A model generated the notes under the pieces. It had not been told where the DNA came from and ran no database searches. It saw only the letters and a list, made by a program, of their open reading frames with translations. From Cyprinodon diabolis (lineage: Eukaryota > Chordata > Actinopteri > Cyprinodontiformes > Cyprinodontidae), in assembly GCA_030533445.1 (NCBI GenBank), contig CM060080.1, positions 19,545,377 through 19,609,376 on the forward strand: a stretch of DNA of 64,000 bases, written 5' to 3'. The position numbers were made by a program, and so were the translations under genes. Every line of letters begins with the position of its first letter. The first letter of the stretch is position 1. Below are positions 35,101 through 48,900 of this stretch, piece by piece.

Positions 35101-36530
35101 AAATCTGAAATATGCTGTGTAAATTTTAATTCAAATTTTGCATACACATTTTAATTTACTCTCAAAACCATTTTCTTTTGAAAGCTAAGTTTTCCACATT
35201 TCAGTTTTTGAAATGCATTTTCTTTTAATGTTCTTTTCAATAATATTACAACAAATTTCTCTGCATATTTACCCACTTGTAAATTCTGCCTAATATGCAT
35301 TTTTTTTTATTCTGTGAGAACAAATGTTTTAGTTATGAAACACAAATGTTTTTTTTTCTATATAGGATCTTGAGACACAAGCCCTGTCAGAGGCAGAAGC
35401 TTGGAGGGAGCAGCAGGTCCATCTACAGGAGCAACAGGCTATGCAGAATCGAGCCAAGCAGGAGTTAGAAGCTGAGGTGGAGCGCTACAAGCAGGTAGGT
35501 ACAACCATGTTTGATGATCACATGAAAGACAACATTGATTGGGTGGTAATGTTTGAAATATATGTTTTTCTGGCATGCAGGAGCTGCAGTACCTTGAGGA
35601 TGAGAACCATCGGGCCAAACTGAACCTGCAGAGCCGAATCAAAGACAGAGAAGATGAGATCCAAAAACTCAGGAATCAGGTCTGCTACTTTTCCTTCACA
35701 GAAAGAAAACAATGAGATTTTAGTGGCATCACTAAAATAAAGCAGGGTTCTTTCGATTTACCTGTAACTCTTTCAGTTGACCAATAAGACTCTGAGCAGC
35801 AGTAGCCAGATGGAGCTGGAGAATCGACTCCACCAGCTGACAGAAACACTGATCCAGAAGCAAACCATGCTGGAGGCTTTGGGCACTGAGAAAAGCTCCC
35901 TGGTCTTCCAGCTGGAGCGTTTGGAGCAGCAGCTGAAGAACGCTCAGGGAGGGCAAACTGGAGGCCCAGCCATTAATATGAGCGCTATGGAGGCCCCAGG
36001 TTAGCTTTCTTTGCTTTTGTTACATTACCATTTTACAGATAATAATAAACAGCTTTTAACATTTTATTGCTTTCTATGTTTAACCATAATATATTAGAAA
36101 AGAACAATTTTTTTGCTAATTTATAACAACTATTAGGGACCCGTCAAAGAAACACACCGGTCCTGTTCAGTGAACAGGAAAGCCCAGGCGTTTATGGAAA
36201 AGTGCGGAAGGCAGCCAGCACTATTGATCGCTTCAGGTAAGCCTGAATTTGACTCTTTCCTCAGCTGTGATTAAAATATTTTCTCCTTAATTAAAATATT
36301 TGTGCGACCAACAGCATAAGACTGGGAATCTTTCTGAGGCGCTACCCCATGGCTAGGCTTTTTGTCATCCTTTACATGGTGAGTGCTCATTGAAAACATT
36401 GTTTGCCGATTGGTCAAAGATATTGGAGTTTAATCCAATCTTCTTTCTTCAGGCGGTGCTGCACCTGTGGGTCATGATTGTTCTTCTAACTTACACACCA
36501 GAAATGCATGGTCGCCCCGATGGAAGATAG
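32159..36530 (+). CDS. golga5: golga5, golgin-84
   Basis: Golgin-84 is a tail-anchored coiled-coil tether of cis-Golgi cisternae that captures COPI vesicles for intra-Golgi traffic. Exons: 32159-32798, 32911-33108, 33198-33417, 33512-33635, 33716-33919, 34465-34635, 35366-35494, 35581-35679, 35777-35999, 36137-36236, 36315-36378, 36453-36530; phases all join, 749 residues (human 731). The conserved N-terminal motif MSWFTDLAGKAEDFLNKVDQ is the vesicle-binding end. A Ser/Pro-rich linker runs to about residue 230. Heptad coiled coil spans about 260-640 (RILQSKEKLISSLKEGSG is a strongly conserved block). Then comes RQRNTPVLFSEQESPGVYGK and a transmembrane helix at about 715-738, followed by an 11-residue lumenal tail. 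An ATG in good context follows the acceptor by eight bases. Confidence 0.95.
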
Positions 36531-36840
36531 AGGAAGACTTAACATTTCAAGTTTGAGATGTTTTTCTAAGGCCTTCGATGAAAGGAAGCTGCTGGATAAT
36601 GGGCTCTGGGAGCTGACTGTCCCCGTTTTGCACAGATATGCTATGAATTGATGATATTCAGATTCATTGTTGGTTTCTTGGAGTAACAGCTGAATTTTGA
36701 AGTTAATACGTGATAATAAGTGATATGCTTTGTTGGTTTCCTGGAAATGACCTGGCATTGTTACTCTTCTCAAAATACTTTCCTCCCTCTTTTCCGTTGA
36801 GAGATTGTATGTAACACTATGTAAAAAAAAAAATGCTTTT

Positions 36841-36846
36841 AATAAA
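36841..36846 (+). terminator. golga5 poly(A) signal
   Basis: AATAAA, 311 bases past the golga5 stop codon. Confidence 0.65.
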
Positions 36847-37120
36847 CATGTAAGATTAAAAAACATTCAAATGTCTCCTAGTTTTGCCTCAAATTACTAA
36901 ACCTTCTTTATATGTCCAGTGCTTTGCAAAAGCATTCATTCATTTTCCCATTTGTTTTGATACAATCACTATTGTTTGGTTGTTTTTATATTAGTACAGT
37001 AATGTAACAGGGAAGTGAAATGATTCTCAACATTTTTCCCAAAGAACTGGAAAGTGTGGGATGCATCTTCATTCACTCCTGCTTTTCTTTAATTTGTTGT
37101 ACTTAGTACCACCTCTGTTA

Positions 37121-37124
<4 letters not shown>

Positions 37125-37198
<74 letters not shown>

Positions 37199-37200
37199 TA
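37125..37200. repeat. TA microsatellite
   Basis: About 38 TA units with one G interruption at 37180, in the golga5-trip11 spacer. Confidence 0.95.
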
Positions 37201-38160
37201 GCTGCAGGTCTTCCAAAATTTCCCCTTTCCTGCTTTGTGATTCTACAGACTGAATTTTTCTACTTCTCCAGAAAAGGGCTCCGACTCTCTTTGCCGAGAT
37301 CCTTAAATTAATTTTCTGGCTTTGGACTAGTTCTTTCAACAAAATATAACTTAAACCGAGATAGTTCATGGTAGCTCTGGCTGTATGTATTGGCTACTAT
37401 ATTAACGTTTCTTCTACTAGATTGAGAAAAGCATCCATACCCCACTGCATGATATGACCATCACCATGGTTTACAGCTGGGATGGTGAGTTAAAATCATC
37501 CCGAGAGCAGTGGTCATTATCTAGGCCAGATAGCTCAATGTTTAATTTCATCTGAGCATCATTTCCCTACTAATTGTTGCAATATTTCAAACATGGCTGT
37601 GTGTGGTTTGTCAATCAGGATGTGCATCAGAATATTTTCTAAGTGAAGTATGAAGCCAATGTGTAAACTTTTGTTTAGTGTCAAAGTGAAACTGACGTGC
37701 TACAAATCCATGCCATGATTTTAAGATATTTTTTAATTTAAAATAAAAAAACTGAAATGTTAGAACTGTAAATATGCAGTCATATGTTTATATTACTGTT
37801 TTTATGTGTGCTTTTTTTTTTTTACTGTTTTCAAGGTTGCACTCTAAAAAATGATATTGTCTAGAGAGCTGTTCTTAACGAAATTTATTTTTGTTTACAC
37901 ATGTCTATACAAAATGACAAAATAAATAAATCTAAGTCTAAGAATTTAAGAAACAATACCAAACCAATTTAATGAAATACCATTAAGACACACTGGATGT
38001 CTTAATGTGACCAAATGTGACATAAACCAAAATTAAGAGTTATTTTTAATAAAATATTTTGATCCGCTAATAAGATTTAATTACTGTTTTTATTTCCTGT
38101 TCTTTACCGGTACTTATTTCTAGGTCTGTTTGTTGGTCCTCCACTGGAGGACTTCCAGTA

Positions 38161-38175
38161 TCCCACAATGCACCG
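38161..38175 (+). promoter_or_regulatory. ZNF143/THAP11-type site upstream of trip11
   Basis: TCCCACAATGCACCG fits the core of the ZNF143 (Staf) motif CCCRNMATSCMYY. It lies 476 bases before the trip11 start codon, so the transcription start may be near 38.2 kb with a long 5' UTR or an upstream exon. Function is inference. Confidence 0.45.
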
Positions 38176-38650
38176 CTGCGGAGGTCCGTGTCCACGTCAA
38201 ACCTGTCAGCAGAGCAAAGCTGATAATGGCTGCAGTTGAGGTGGCACTTTCAGGTCTATAGATCGCTAAAAAGGAAAACGACTTCAACACATATGGCCGA
38301 AACCGCCTGCGGATATAACCGTCTTTGACAGAAACCGACATATAAGTCAATGTTTTGTTCGACTATAATGTCTCGTGACTAGTTTGTCCCGACAAATTCC
38401 TCCAGGACACCGAGCAGCTGTTGTTAGCCGGTGTTTTAGTTCTTGCTAAATGCTCCTAATAGTAGTGAAACCCGCTTAGTTACGCACCCAAATAAGTGGA
38501 TTTTAATACCACATACGTTAATATATTGTACAATTTATAGTTTAGCTTAATGTCCGAGTTGACCTCGTAAGAGTAAAGCTAAAGCCGTGGCTAGCTCTCC
38601 TGTCTCCCTCGGACTTCTTTTTGTTTTTGTTGAGCTAACAGACCCTCAAT

Positions 38651-39875
38651 ATGTCCTCCTGGCTGGGTGGACTAGGCTCTGGCCTCGGCCAGTCCCTGGG
38701 AAATGTCGGTGGGAGTCTGTCATCGTTCACTGGGCAGATATCAAACTTTACCAAAGACATGCTACTGGAAGGAGTAGAAGAAGTCGGTGGTAAGTTACTG
38801 TCCTTAAGTTTTGTCTCTGTGTTGTCTACATTTAAGGTTAGCATACCTGTGGCAGACTTTTGAAAGGTTTTAAAAACTTTTGTTTACCCAAATAAACACA
38901 AGAATGAACCCATTCTCCCTGTATTTGGAATAGAATGAGCAATGCAGGTGACAGAACCTATTCCTTACCCCAACTGTCTATTACATGGTTGGCAACCATA
39001 CTATTGTATAGCAACCTTCAAAAAAAAAAAAAACATTTTTGTAGTACTAATAAAAACATATTTCTTTTAGTTCAATAACATTAATTCAGGATGGTCTTGT
39101 GTTGAGAGATAATTGATTTAAAATGTCCACTGATTGCAAAACACCTGCTGTGACAGTTTATTTCCCAAAGCTTTAAAGGCAATAATCTCTCTGCAGACAG
39201 ACACTCAAACTGCATCTCAACTTCACACACCTCTTTAAACAGCATCTAATAAATGCATAACCCCTTCTGATAATCATATAAACCACCAATGAATTTCCAA
39301 GACTATTACTTCACAGCTGGACTTTATAAAAAGACTAGATGTTCATGAATGTATGCTGTTTTCCAATGAGGATGGTAAAAAGTGTTTTTTTTTTCTTTTC
39401 TTGTTTTTTGTTTATAGGTCTCCTCTAAGTATGTGCATTCTCAGTTTAACTTAATTGTTTCTAACATGTCTGCTGTTTGCATTCTTAGCTGGTGCCCTAC
39501 AAACATTTGTGGTTATATAATGATAAAAAAAAAAGGCTTGTGGTTCTTGAAAGCACTTTATAAACCTGGTTTTGTAAACTGGGTAGAACTTAAGTCCTTG
39601 CTTTGTATTTTACATGGTTTGAGCATACAACAGAGAGAGGTCTCTTTCACCATTTCTAGATTGTTCAAAATCTTCCCTTATCTCCTTTTAGGCCAAGGTT
39701 GATTTAAGGGCTGAAACAATTAAATGGATTTATTGTGATTAATCGATTGTTAAAATGATAGTCATCTTAATTAGTCGTCAATTATTTGTTTACTGAGGGT
39801 AGAAATTCTGCCTTTTTCTGACCGTGGCACCCACGTAGAGCAGTCATTTTTTCAAAATTGTAAAAAAAAAAAATA

Positions 39876-39914
<39 letters not shown>

Positions 39915-42900
39915 ACATTTGAGTTTAAGATTAAGAAAAAAAAAAATCTATCCACAACTCCTCAAGTGGAAAAGTGTTAGTTTCTCCTGGTTTAGGGAAC
40001 TTTATGGAACCTTTCTTATTCGATTATTCATTGATAAAATAATCAACAAATTGATAGATTAGCAAAATAACCATTAGATGCAGCCCTAGTTATTTTTATG
40101 CCTGATGGTGAAGCGCTTCTGTTTTGATTATGCCATGAATTTTTGGATCGTTATGCTTGTATGCTGCTGAAAGACCCAACCTATGACATATTTTTTGTTT
40201 CTTGATTAAGTGCAGCAGGTTTGTATTCAGAATGTCCCATCTTTCTTGAATAACAAGCTATGCAGCACCCGCTAACAAAGTTTCCAGGGCTCCTGGGTTG
40301 AGATACAGCCTCACAGCTAAACAGACCTTCTGATCTATTTAAAACTAGGCTTGAGATAGCTTTCTAAATATTTCATTTGTGTGAGAGATGGATCGTTACC
40401 AACAGAAGAGCTTGAATGGTCGCGGGTTAAATCGGCTTCCTCTTTAGGTTGTAGGATTCAGCTCATGATAGAAGAAGAAAAGAGACTCCTACGTTTGTTA
40501 TAAGTTCTTAATGTTTGTTCTCACTCAATTCAGCCCAAGCATATAATCCTGTTTCAATTCAATCTCTGCAAACAGCGGCCACAAATGAATATCTCAAATC
40601 TCTGCAAAGAGCATAGAAAAAAGAAATACAATCAACACCAACCAAAGCGTAGTCAATCACTTCCTTATGAAAATGTCCTAAATCTTTCATTTCATGGTAG
40701 AGAGTTAAATAAATACAATCCATGGAAATTCTGGAAGTTCTTTAAACAGACAATTTTCCCCTAGGTTAACTTTTCTGTCAAAATGACAAAGTCACATTCT
40801 ATTGTGCGTTTATATTAGCTGTGTTGTAGGAATCTGTCAATGAACTCGACTGAAAACACAAAGTAATTTTTTTTATTGAAGAAAAATTGGAAATCTTTTA
40901 AAATGTCCTCTACAATTTATTCAATTCAATTCAATTCAGTTTATTTATATAGCACCAAATTCACAACACATGTTATCTCAAGGCACTTTACAGTTCAACC
41001 AGATCATACAGTCAAATTGATACAAAGTTTTCTATCTAAGGAAAACCAGTTGATTGCATTGACGCATTGACTCAAATACAATCCCTCACACTAAGCATGC
41101 TTGTAGCGACAGTGGAGAGGAAAAACTCCCTTTTAACAGGAAGCAACCTGCAGCAGAACCAGACTCAGTGTGAGCGGCCATCTGCTGAGGCCGACTGGGG
41201 TTCAAGGAGACAGAAGCAGAGATACAAAAAGCAGCTGTAAAAGACGTCCAGGAAACACACCTGGACGGGCAGCCCCATCCAGGTGTGTTTCCTGTACGGG
41301 GCCACCGTCCAATGAAATGTCTCTAACAGAGCACATATGCTTAACTCACATGAAAATATTCACACTACACAACCAAAAATAAAACAGTTAATCTCTTAAC
41401 TTGTAAAATGTGGGTTCTGTGCTGTCGTGTTAACTAGTTATTGAGATATGAAGCGTGTCCCATTTTTACCATTACAGGCTGCAGGTGCTGATACTGGGAG
41501 TGCAGGCAGGCTGAGTTTGGAGAGTTTCTTTTTTTCAGATGTTCTTAAATATTATTAGTTTAGAGGAGTTAGCAGTCAAAATCTTGGCTGTAAAATCAAG
41601 GCTGCTGTTGGTCAAATTACAGCAAAGATTGACCAAACATTACTGCTGAAAAGGATGATCTCAGCCCATATGGTTAATTAAAAACGGATGTGTTGTCAGT
41701 TTAAAGCAAACTGATAAAACATTGACTGAGGAAGAACTTTGACCACAGATGTCCAACTCAGCACTGTAGCCCTAAAATAAAGGTTCTAGCTGTCATCTGT
41801 TTTGAGTACTTTCATATTTACTTAAAAATCTATAATATTTATCATCTTTCCTCTAGGCACTTACTCTTCCTCACAGAAGCAACTATACCCCTTTAGGGTT
41901 GTCGTAATACTAAAATTTCAAACACAATATTGATACCCAGGAAAATGTTTTATCCTCGATACCATTTTTGATCCCATGAGGATAAAAGAAAATCAAATGA
42001 TTAAAGCCTTACAAATATTTCAATTAACATGAAAAGTTAACTTCTGTCAATGTCCACATAGTGCATGCTTTCTCATCAGAATCACAGATGCTGGTTGAAT
42101 AAGTAAGCAGAATGAAACAGTATTTTAGGGTCGTCTAAGGTATTATTCTTTTAACGTAAAAATAATCCAGATATCTAAAGTTAAAAAAATGCAAAAAAAA
42201 AACTCTTCAGTATCGATACAAAACTAAAATAGTATTGTGCCTTGACATAGCACTTGAAGACTAAAGAAGACTCTCTAAAATGTAAAAAACAAGAAAACAA
42301 GTTTACATGAAAAATTGGTCCTAATGTTTATTCAGTTGCATTCAGAAATGTTTTATGAATCCCAAAGGGAAATTTAATGTTGACAATTTAATTTTGAGGA
42401 TTATTTTCATAAAGGACAGCTTTAGCTGAAACGATCAATGAGGTGAGCGCTCTGCTGTCGTCTGTATGGCTAAGAGGAAAATTCCGAATACATCACTCCA
42501 ATTGTGCAACATGGTGGGGGGGAATCATGTTTTGGGTCACCAGAATTAAGGGAGCTGGATAATCCTCAATTAAAATTTTTTATAACATGCTTCAAAAGAC
42601 TTGAGCCTGGGCTTTAGACATTCATCTTCTAGCAGAACAGTGACCCTAACCATACATCCCTATTTGGTCCAGATATAAATGTTTTCTGATTAGAACTGCC
42701 TAGTCAAAGTCCCGATCTCTGTGTGGTTGAGAATGTGTTTAAGAACTAAAAATCACAGAGATCTTCCAAACATCCTGGCTTCAGATGCTTCAGAATCTGT
42801 TTAAAGAATGGCTGCACTTTTCAGATTCCTTATTGATAGATAGAACCATCAACCCTTTTAATTCATCTTCCTTTTATTCACTACCTTGCATTTGCCCGTC

Positions 42901-45900
42901 TGAGAAAATTAGGTGGTTCTTGATGTGAGGAACTGTGAAAATGTTAAAAGGACCTAAACACTTTTGCTAACTAATCTATGACTCAGTTTGTGTTGAATTA
43001 AATGTTTATTGTTTGCTAAGTTTTACCCACTGTTAGCTAGGGGTGGGTATTGCCAAAGAAGTCACAATTCGATTCGAATCACGATTCACAGGCCACGACG
43101 CGATTCTATCACGATGCATCACGATACTTGAATTATTGAGATGCATTGCAATATTTTCTCCTCCATGTTTTGTTTTTGAATGACTCGGCACAGTATCCCA
43201 CGGCCGGAAATGCTTGTGACACAAGGCAGCGTGCGTCAACACATTTGCAGTGACATCTACTGGACTGGAAGTTGTATTACACTTGTTTTTGGCTGATGTT
43301 CGCCAACCATTCATGCAATTTTATTTATTAATTTTTTTAAATTAATAATCGATTCTTGGCATCAAGAATCGATGCAGTAGATCACAAAAATTAGAATCAC
43401 GATGCATCATCATCACGATTATTTTGCACACCCCTACTGTTAGCTCACATTACTATCTTAAAATGACCCCAATGTTCGCTTGCTGAGTTGTAAAGTGTTT
43501 GTTTCTCACCTGGATCTGATGATTGTTACTGTCAGACACACAACACATTTTATATTTTAAGGTTGGTAATAAAAAACATGAATTTCAAACATTTTATTGG
43601 AGAAAGAGATTAATAAAAGTTTTAAATGGTATCTGCAGTGTGTTTATGTGGTTAAACAACTGTTTTTTTTTTTTTTTTTAACTACGGTACCTTTTTTTAG
43701 CACATGCTGATTTGGTTGTTCCTGTGTTTCCTTCATGCTGTTTTTCCATGTGACAACAGACGCTACAACAGAATTACACGTGTCCAATTCCAAGTTGGCT
43801 GAGCTGGAGGCTGCATTCGCTGCTCAAAAATCTGAGGTCAGATTTTTTTCTTATTTTTCCTTCTCAGCCATATTCTACAGATTCACTTCTTACAGAAGGA
43901 AAAACATCAGCCTAACAGAGTAAAAACATAACAATTTCCCAGTATTCCCAGAAAGAAATTCTTATAAAATTAAACCTTGTTCTGCTTTAGTTCAAAATCA
44001 ATATATCCTGTGCAAAACAAACCTGATCCTGTACATGAGAGGAAACATGTTAATAATTGTATTTTGTTCTCATACTGAGGCTTTAAAGAGCAGAACAGGT
44101 GAATAAAATGACAAATATTCTCTGTCAGAGATTACTGCTTTCAGCGAGTCCCTCATTCTTGCTGTAAACACTGAGGTGAGGAATAATCCATGCCTAAAAA
44201 TAACTGCCTGCAAATGTAACCCAACATAAGCTGATTTGTTTTGAAGAGAAGTAGCTGGAATAGAAAGTACCCCACTGTTTTAATTAAGAGCTGAAATGGA
44301 GAATATGCTGAATACTTTACTTTATTGAAATCTCAGAAGCTGAAGTCTCTCAAAGGAGCAAATTGGCTTAAAGTACCACTGACGATATATGGAAGCACTC
44401 TGACATAAGTTTAAGAGATGAGAATTAAACTTCACTGCACGAAGCTGGTAGTTTAGTGTGGATTTTTCTCACATTTTGGGTTTTAAGGACACGTGTTTTT
44501 GCAATTGGAATGATAATGACATGTAACTTCTGTTAGCCACTCATTATTAAAAAAAAAAATACATAGAGGCTCAAATATAACTACTCCTCTTTAATATTTA
44601 CATGAATGATCTGCAAACTGCATCATTCCTGTCAGTAACACAGCCAGTGCTCAAAAGAGGTTCTATTCAAACCCTCCTCTCACCAGGATTAGAACACATA
44701 TTTAGATTAGGCAGTTCTCTGGTGCAGACCCCATTTTTAAGCTTAATTCCTAGCATTCCTTGACTTTTGAAGCCTTTCAGGACAGCTTCAGGATTTGCTT
44801 TGTTTAAGGAGACTTATGGCTTTCATAGTTGCTATAAGGAAGGTTGCTATAAGAGTCACATATTTTTAGAAACTTATACTCAGAAATTCTGGAAGCTCAT
44901 AAATACTTTCAATAGCAAGATAAGCCACTCAGAGGTTCCCTACTTGTATGATGAAGGACATTATCTCTTAATTGGTATGATATGCTGGATCGCTTTACTA
45001 AGCATTTTTTTGCTTCAGGTTCTAAATTAGATTCTTTTGCTGCTTGGAAAGTTTAAGAAAATTATTTTAATATATTTAAGGCCGCTCTTAATCAGTTTGT
45101 ACATTAAGTATTTTATTTTGCCAATGCTTGATTAATATTAAGTAATATTTTTAGTTATGTTTATATCTATGGCTGTTTTTATTTTTCTTTCTTTTACTAT
45201 TATATTGTGTATATTAACTGATTTGCGTCAGGCCTCTCTTGTTAAAAAAAAAAAGAAAAAAAAAGGTTTGTCTCTATGAGACGTATCTTTTTAAATAAAA
45301 ATAAAAAAATAAAGAATTCTATATAGTGACCCAAAAGGTCCCCCTCAGATTAATAATAAATTGGTTATAAGAGGCTTTGAAGCAGATCATGATCTATTTT
45401 TTTATGTAATCCTTAAATTTATAAAACCTCTTAATTCTTAATAATAAATCATTGACTGATATTATTTCTTAGGGTTATTAGTGATTATTGAATATTTTTC
45501 CCTTCATGCCCATATCATAAGGACACCATGGTTTTAAAAATCCTTTAAAAATCAAAATCAGCCTTGCCATAAAACAGCCATGGATTTAAATTTGTTAGTA
45601 GATTTTCAGCTTACTTAAATGTGTGCTTAAGCACACAGAATAAAGTTTTTTTTAGAAATGCAAAATTTTAGACATAATTTTACCAAATATTTGAATCAGA
45701 TTTTTGTTAGATTTCTTAATTTAAACATTACGTTAATTTATTGGTCAGTACTTTAGTTTAGACCTATATTTCTGTTATTAGAATGATGACCTATTAGAAA
45801 GAAGTACACTTTAATGAAACTGGAGGAATATCACAGGTGGGGGCAACAAATTTATCTTGTTCTGGGCCGAACCAAGGCTGTCAGCTGGTCAACCCACCTC

Positions 45901-48900
45901 CACTGCTAAATTCTCAGCCTTCCAGACTGGCACTTTGGGTCCCTGAGCAAGATCCTTAACCCTGCACTGCTCCCCGGGCACCGCACAATGGCAGCCCACT
46001 GCTCCCCAAGGGGATGGGTTAAATGCAGAGATAAATTTCTCCAATGTGAGATCAATAAAGTTCAATTATTATTATTATGGAAACGAGGGCTGAACAATTT
46101 TCCGCAAAATCTAAATTACAATTATTTTCAACTAATATTTTCATTTTTCAAGTCCGTTGTTGCAGGACTTTACTGTAACCTTAGTTTGAAAAATTGCTCA
46201 CTTTGTACTTGCTTGCATGGATCTGCACGCTAGCTGCAACTTGCTCTTCTCTTCTTTGTGGAAGCAAACCCACTTCAAGCATATTACTGCCACCTATTGG
46301 CTGGAGTGAAGAAGTCAGTGTCTTATTATTTTTAAATGTAAAGTGACATAAATTTGATGCCCCTGTGATTTGAAAAGTATGATTTTTTTTTTTATATTAT
46401 AGTTGTTTATTCTAGATTTTTTTCATCAAATTTAATAAAAAAAAACAAGGACAATTTTTTCTATAATAAGTGAATATTTGACTAGATCTGAATTAAGTGA
46501 ACAGTTGGATGAATCCTAGTTTCTCATACCCTGTATGAATACATTCCCTTGATTTCCTTGTGCTTGTTGGTGACCCTTCATGTTCTTCTCTGTCTGCAGT
46601 ATGACAGGTTGAAAAAACTTCACTCAGAGCTGGAGGAGAAGCTGGAGGCATCAGAGATCCAGATTAAACAGCAGTCTGCTGAATACAGAACCCTTCTGCA
46701 ACAGAAAGATGTGTGCTCATACATATTTATTATTTATATTTTTTAATGTCGACTTTTTTTTTTGGCAAACATCTATTAGTCGATCACAGTCTCTAAAGTT
46801 ATGTTTGCTCTCCTCCAGGTGGAAATCAGCCACCTCAAAGTACGACAAACTAGCCTCCAAGAAGAAGTCCAGAAGCTGCAGCAGTCTGCGCAGTCTGCCT
46901 CCTCGTCAGCGGCCGTGCTGCCAGTGACCACATCTTCCCTAACTGCTACCTCCTCATCTCCTTCCACCTTCCTGACACGTCACACAGGGTCTCATCATGG
47001 CTTCCACGGCGACGAAGTGGACCTCAGTGATGTTCTGTGGTCGCAGCAAGAAATCAACACGCTGTCCACAGAAGTCATGCGTCTAGAGGCGGAGGTAGCA
47101 CATTGGAGGAGAATATCGCAGGTAGAAATAAGGAAAAGAAAACATGTGAAAATAAAGTGTTAAGATGTTAGTCAATAAAAGTTTGCTCTCCATAGTAATG
47201 GTTTGGAAATATTTGCCCAGGTTTTGTGATCCAGATAAGAGTGTGTGAATTTGACGATCACTCTTATAATAACAAGAAATTTAAAATGGTTCAATAAAGA
47301 TAAATTACAATGTGATCATATACCATCATTTTACGGTAGCCTAGAATGGACAGTTTCAGTTCTGCTTCTCAGCTTGCTGTAGAAACGTGTCCTAAAGTTG
47401 TAGAAACATTCAAACCAAATGGGAAAATTTCTGCCAGGATCACTTGCTGTTCGCTTGATACTTCAGCTTCCTGTTGAGATCACCGGGGTGAAATTCTCCC
47501 CAGCTCGCTTCACCACCTCATCGAATAGTATGAGTGTCTATCTGCTTACAGGTGTTACACCATATACTGTCCCCCATGGGTCACAATATATGATGGAGCA
47601 CACAATACGGTGTAACACCAGATCTTGGTGCCGTTGCCATCAGATTCACTCCCAGATCAGCCAGTACCACCACCTATTCGCTTTCATCTATCCAGGACCG
47701 AGCATCAGGAGCTGCTTTGTCCCTAAAGGGTGAAGACCGACATGCTCTGGTGACTTTTTGACTTTTTTAAGCCCACGTAACAAACTCATCCAGTCTCCTG
47801 ATTGGTTAACAGGGAAGTTTAGATTTTGTTCAACCTCCACCATATTGGAAGTGCTACTTTGCTTTGTCCACATGTCTTAACACCACGTTGCTTTGCTTTG
47901 AACACCCAGAATGCACTGCTAATTTCCTTTGCATCGTTGACTTTGCAGTTGCTCCTGAAAGCACCTTTACATAGCGTTAACATGGAAACAACACATTCCA
48001 GTCCATTTGGTTTGAATGTACCTTAAGAAAAGAGGATGATTTAGGGATTTTTGTATTTTTGTTTGTCTGTTCAACTTTTATCAACAGTAAAAGATCCATT
48101 TTTTTTGTTGTTTTTTTTATACTACGTTCTCCTTTAGACATCAACCACAACAGGAGCTGGTAATGGTGACCAGGGAGAGATTCTCAAACTACAGAGGACT
48201 ATTAAGGTAGCTGTAGTCATTCATGTTGCCAGTTTACTCTTTCTTGTAAACAGTCTTCATTAAAACACTTGGAATGCACAATGATGTCTTTTTTATACTA
48301 CTTTTTTTTACTATTATTATATATGACTAATGATACTGCACATTTTAATCTGCGTTGAAACAGGAGTTACGAGATGAAATGAGTCGAGAGGTGGATGAGC
48401 ATCAGCATGAGCTTGCAGCCATACAGGATGCCCAGCGACAGAAGTTGGCAGAAATTACACGGCGCCATAGAGAGGAGCTCTCAGACTATGAGGAGAGGAT
48501 CGAAGAACTGGAGGAGCAGATACAGAGCGGTTTGATTATTTTTATTATTTGTGATGATCATTATTATTTTATTTTATTACCAAATAACAACAGCGATTTA
48601 TGTTAGAGAAAACAACAAAATATCATCTAACTGATTCTCTACAGGGGGCGGTCACGTCAGTTCCCCGTCAGATTCCTCCAAACTACAGGAGCTCCAGAAG
48701 GAAATTCGGTCCCTGCAGCAGGAAAGGGATGAAGCCCAGGAGGAGAACGCAGACCTGCTGCAGAACTACTCGCGGCTGCAGGCTTCAGTGACTGAACTCC
48801 AGACACGAGTACAGGAGCAGGAGGGGAAGGCTCTGCAAAAAAACCAATATGAGCATGAGATCCAAAACTTAAGAAATAACTTAGAAGGTGGGATTAAAGT

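Larger units (their letters stand above)
36531..38650. other. golga5 3' UTR and spacer to trip11
   Basis: The golga5 poly(A) signal AATAAA is at 36841-36846. A long TA microsatellite lies at 37125-37200. The trip11 promoter should be in the last 0.5 kb. No further gene is seen; the minus-strand frame at 38120-38350 is not recognised. Confidence 0.6.
38790..43759 (+). other. trip11 intron 1, rich in repeats
   Basis: 5-kb intron between the ALPS exon and the first coiled-coil exon. It holds the hAT-like element (39705-40090), a teleost dispersed repeat (40917-41310) with a hairpin, a further hAT-like fragment (41898-42240), a LINE-tail fragment (near 42355) and a hAT element with intact target duplication (43038-43436). 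Confidence 0.7.
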
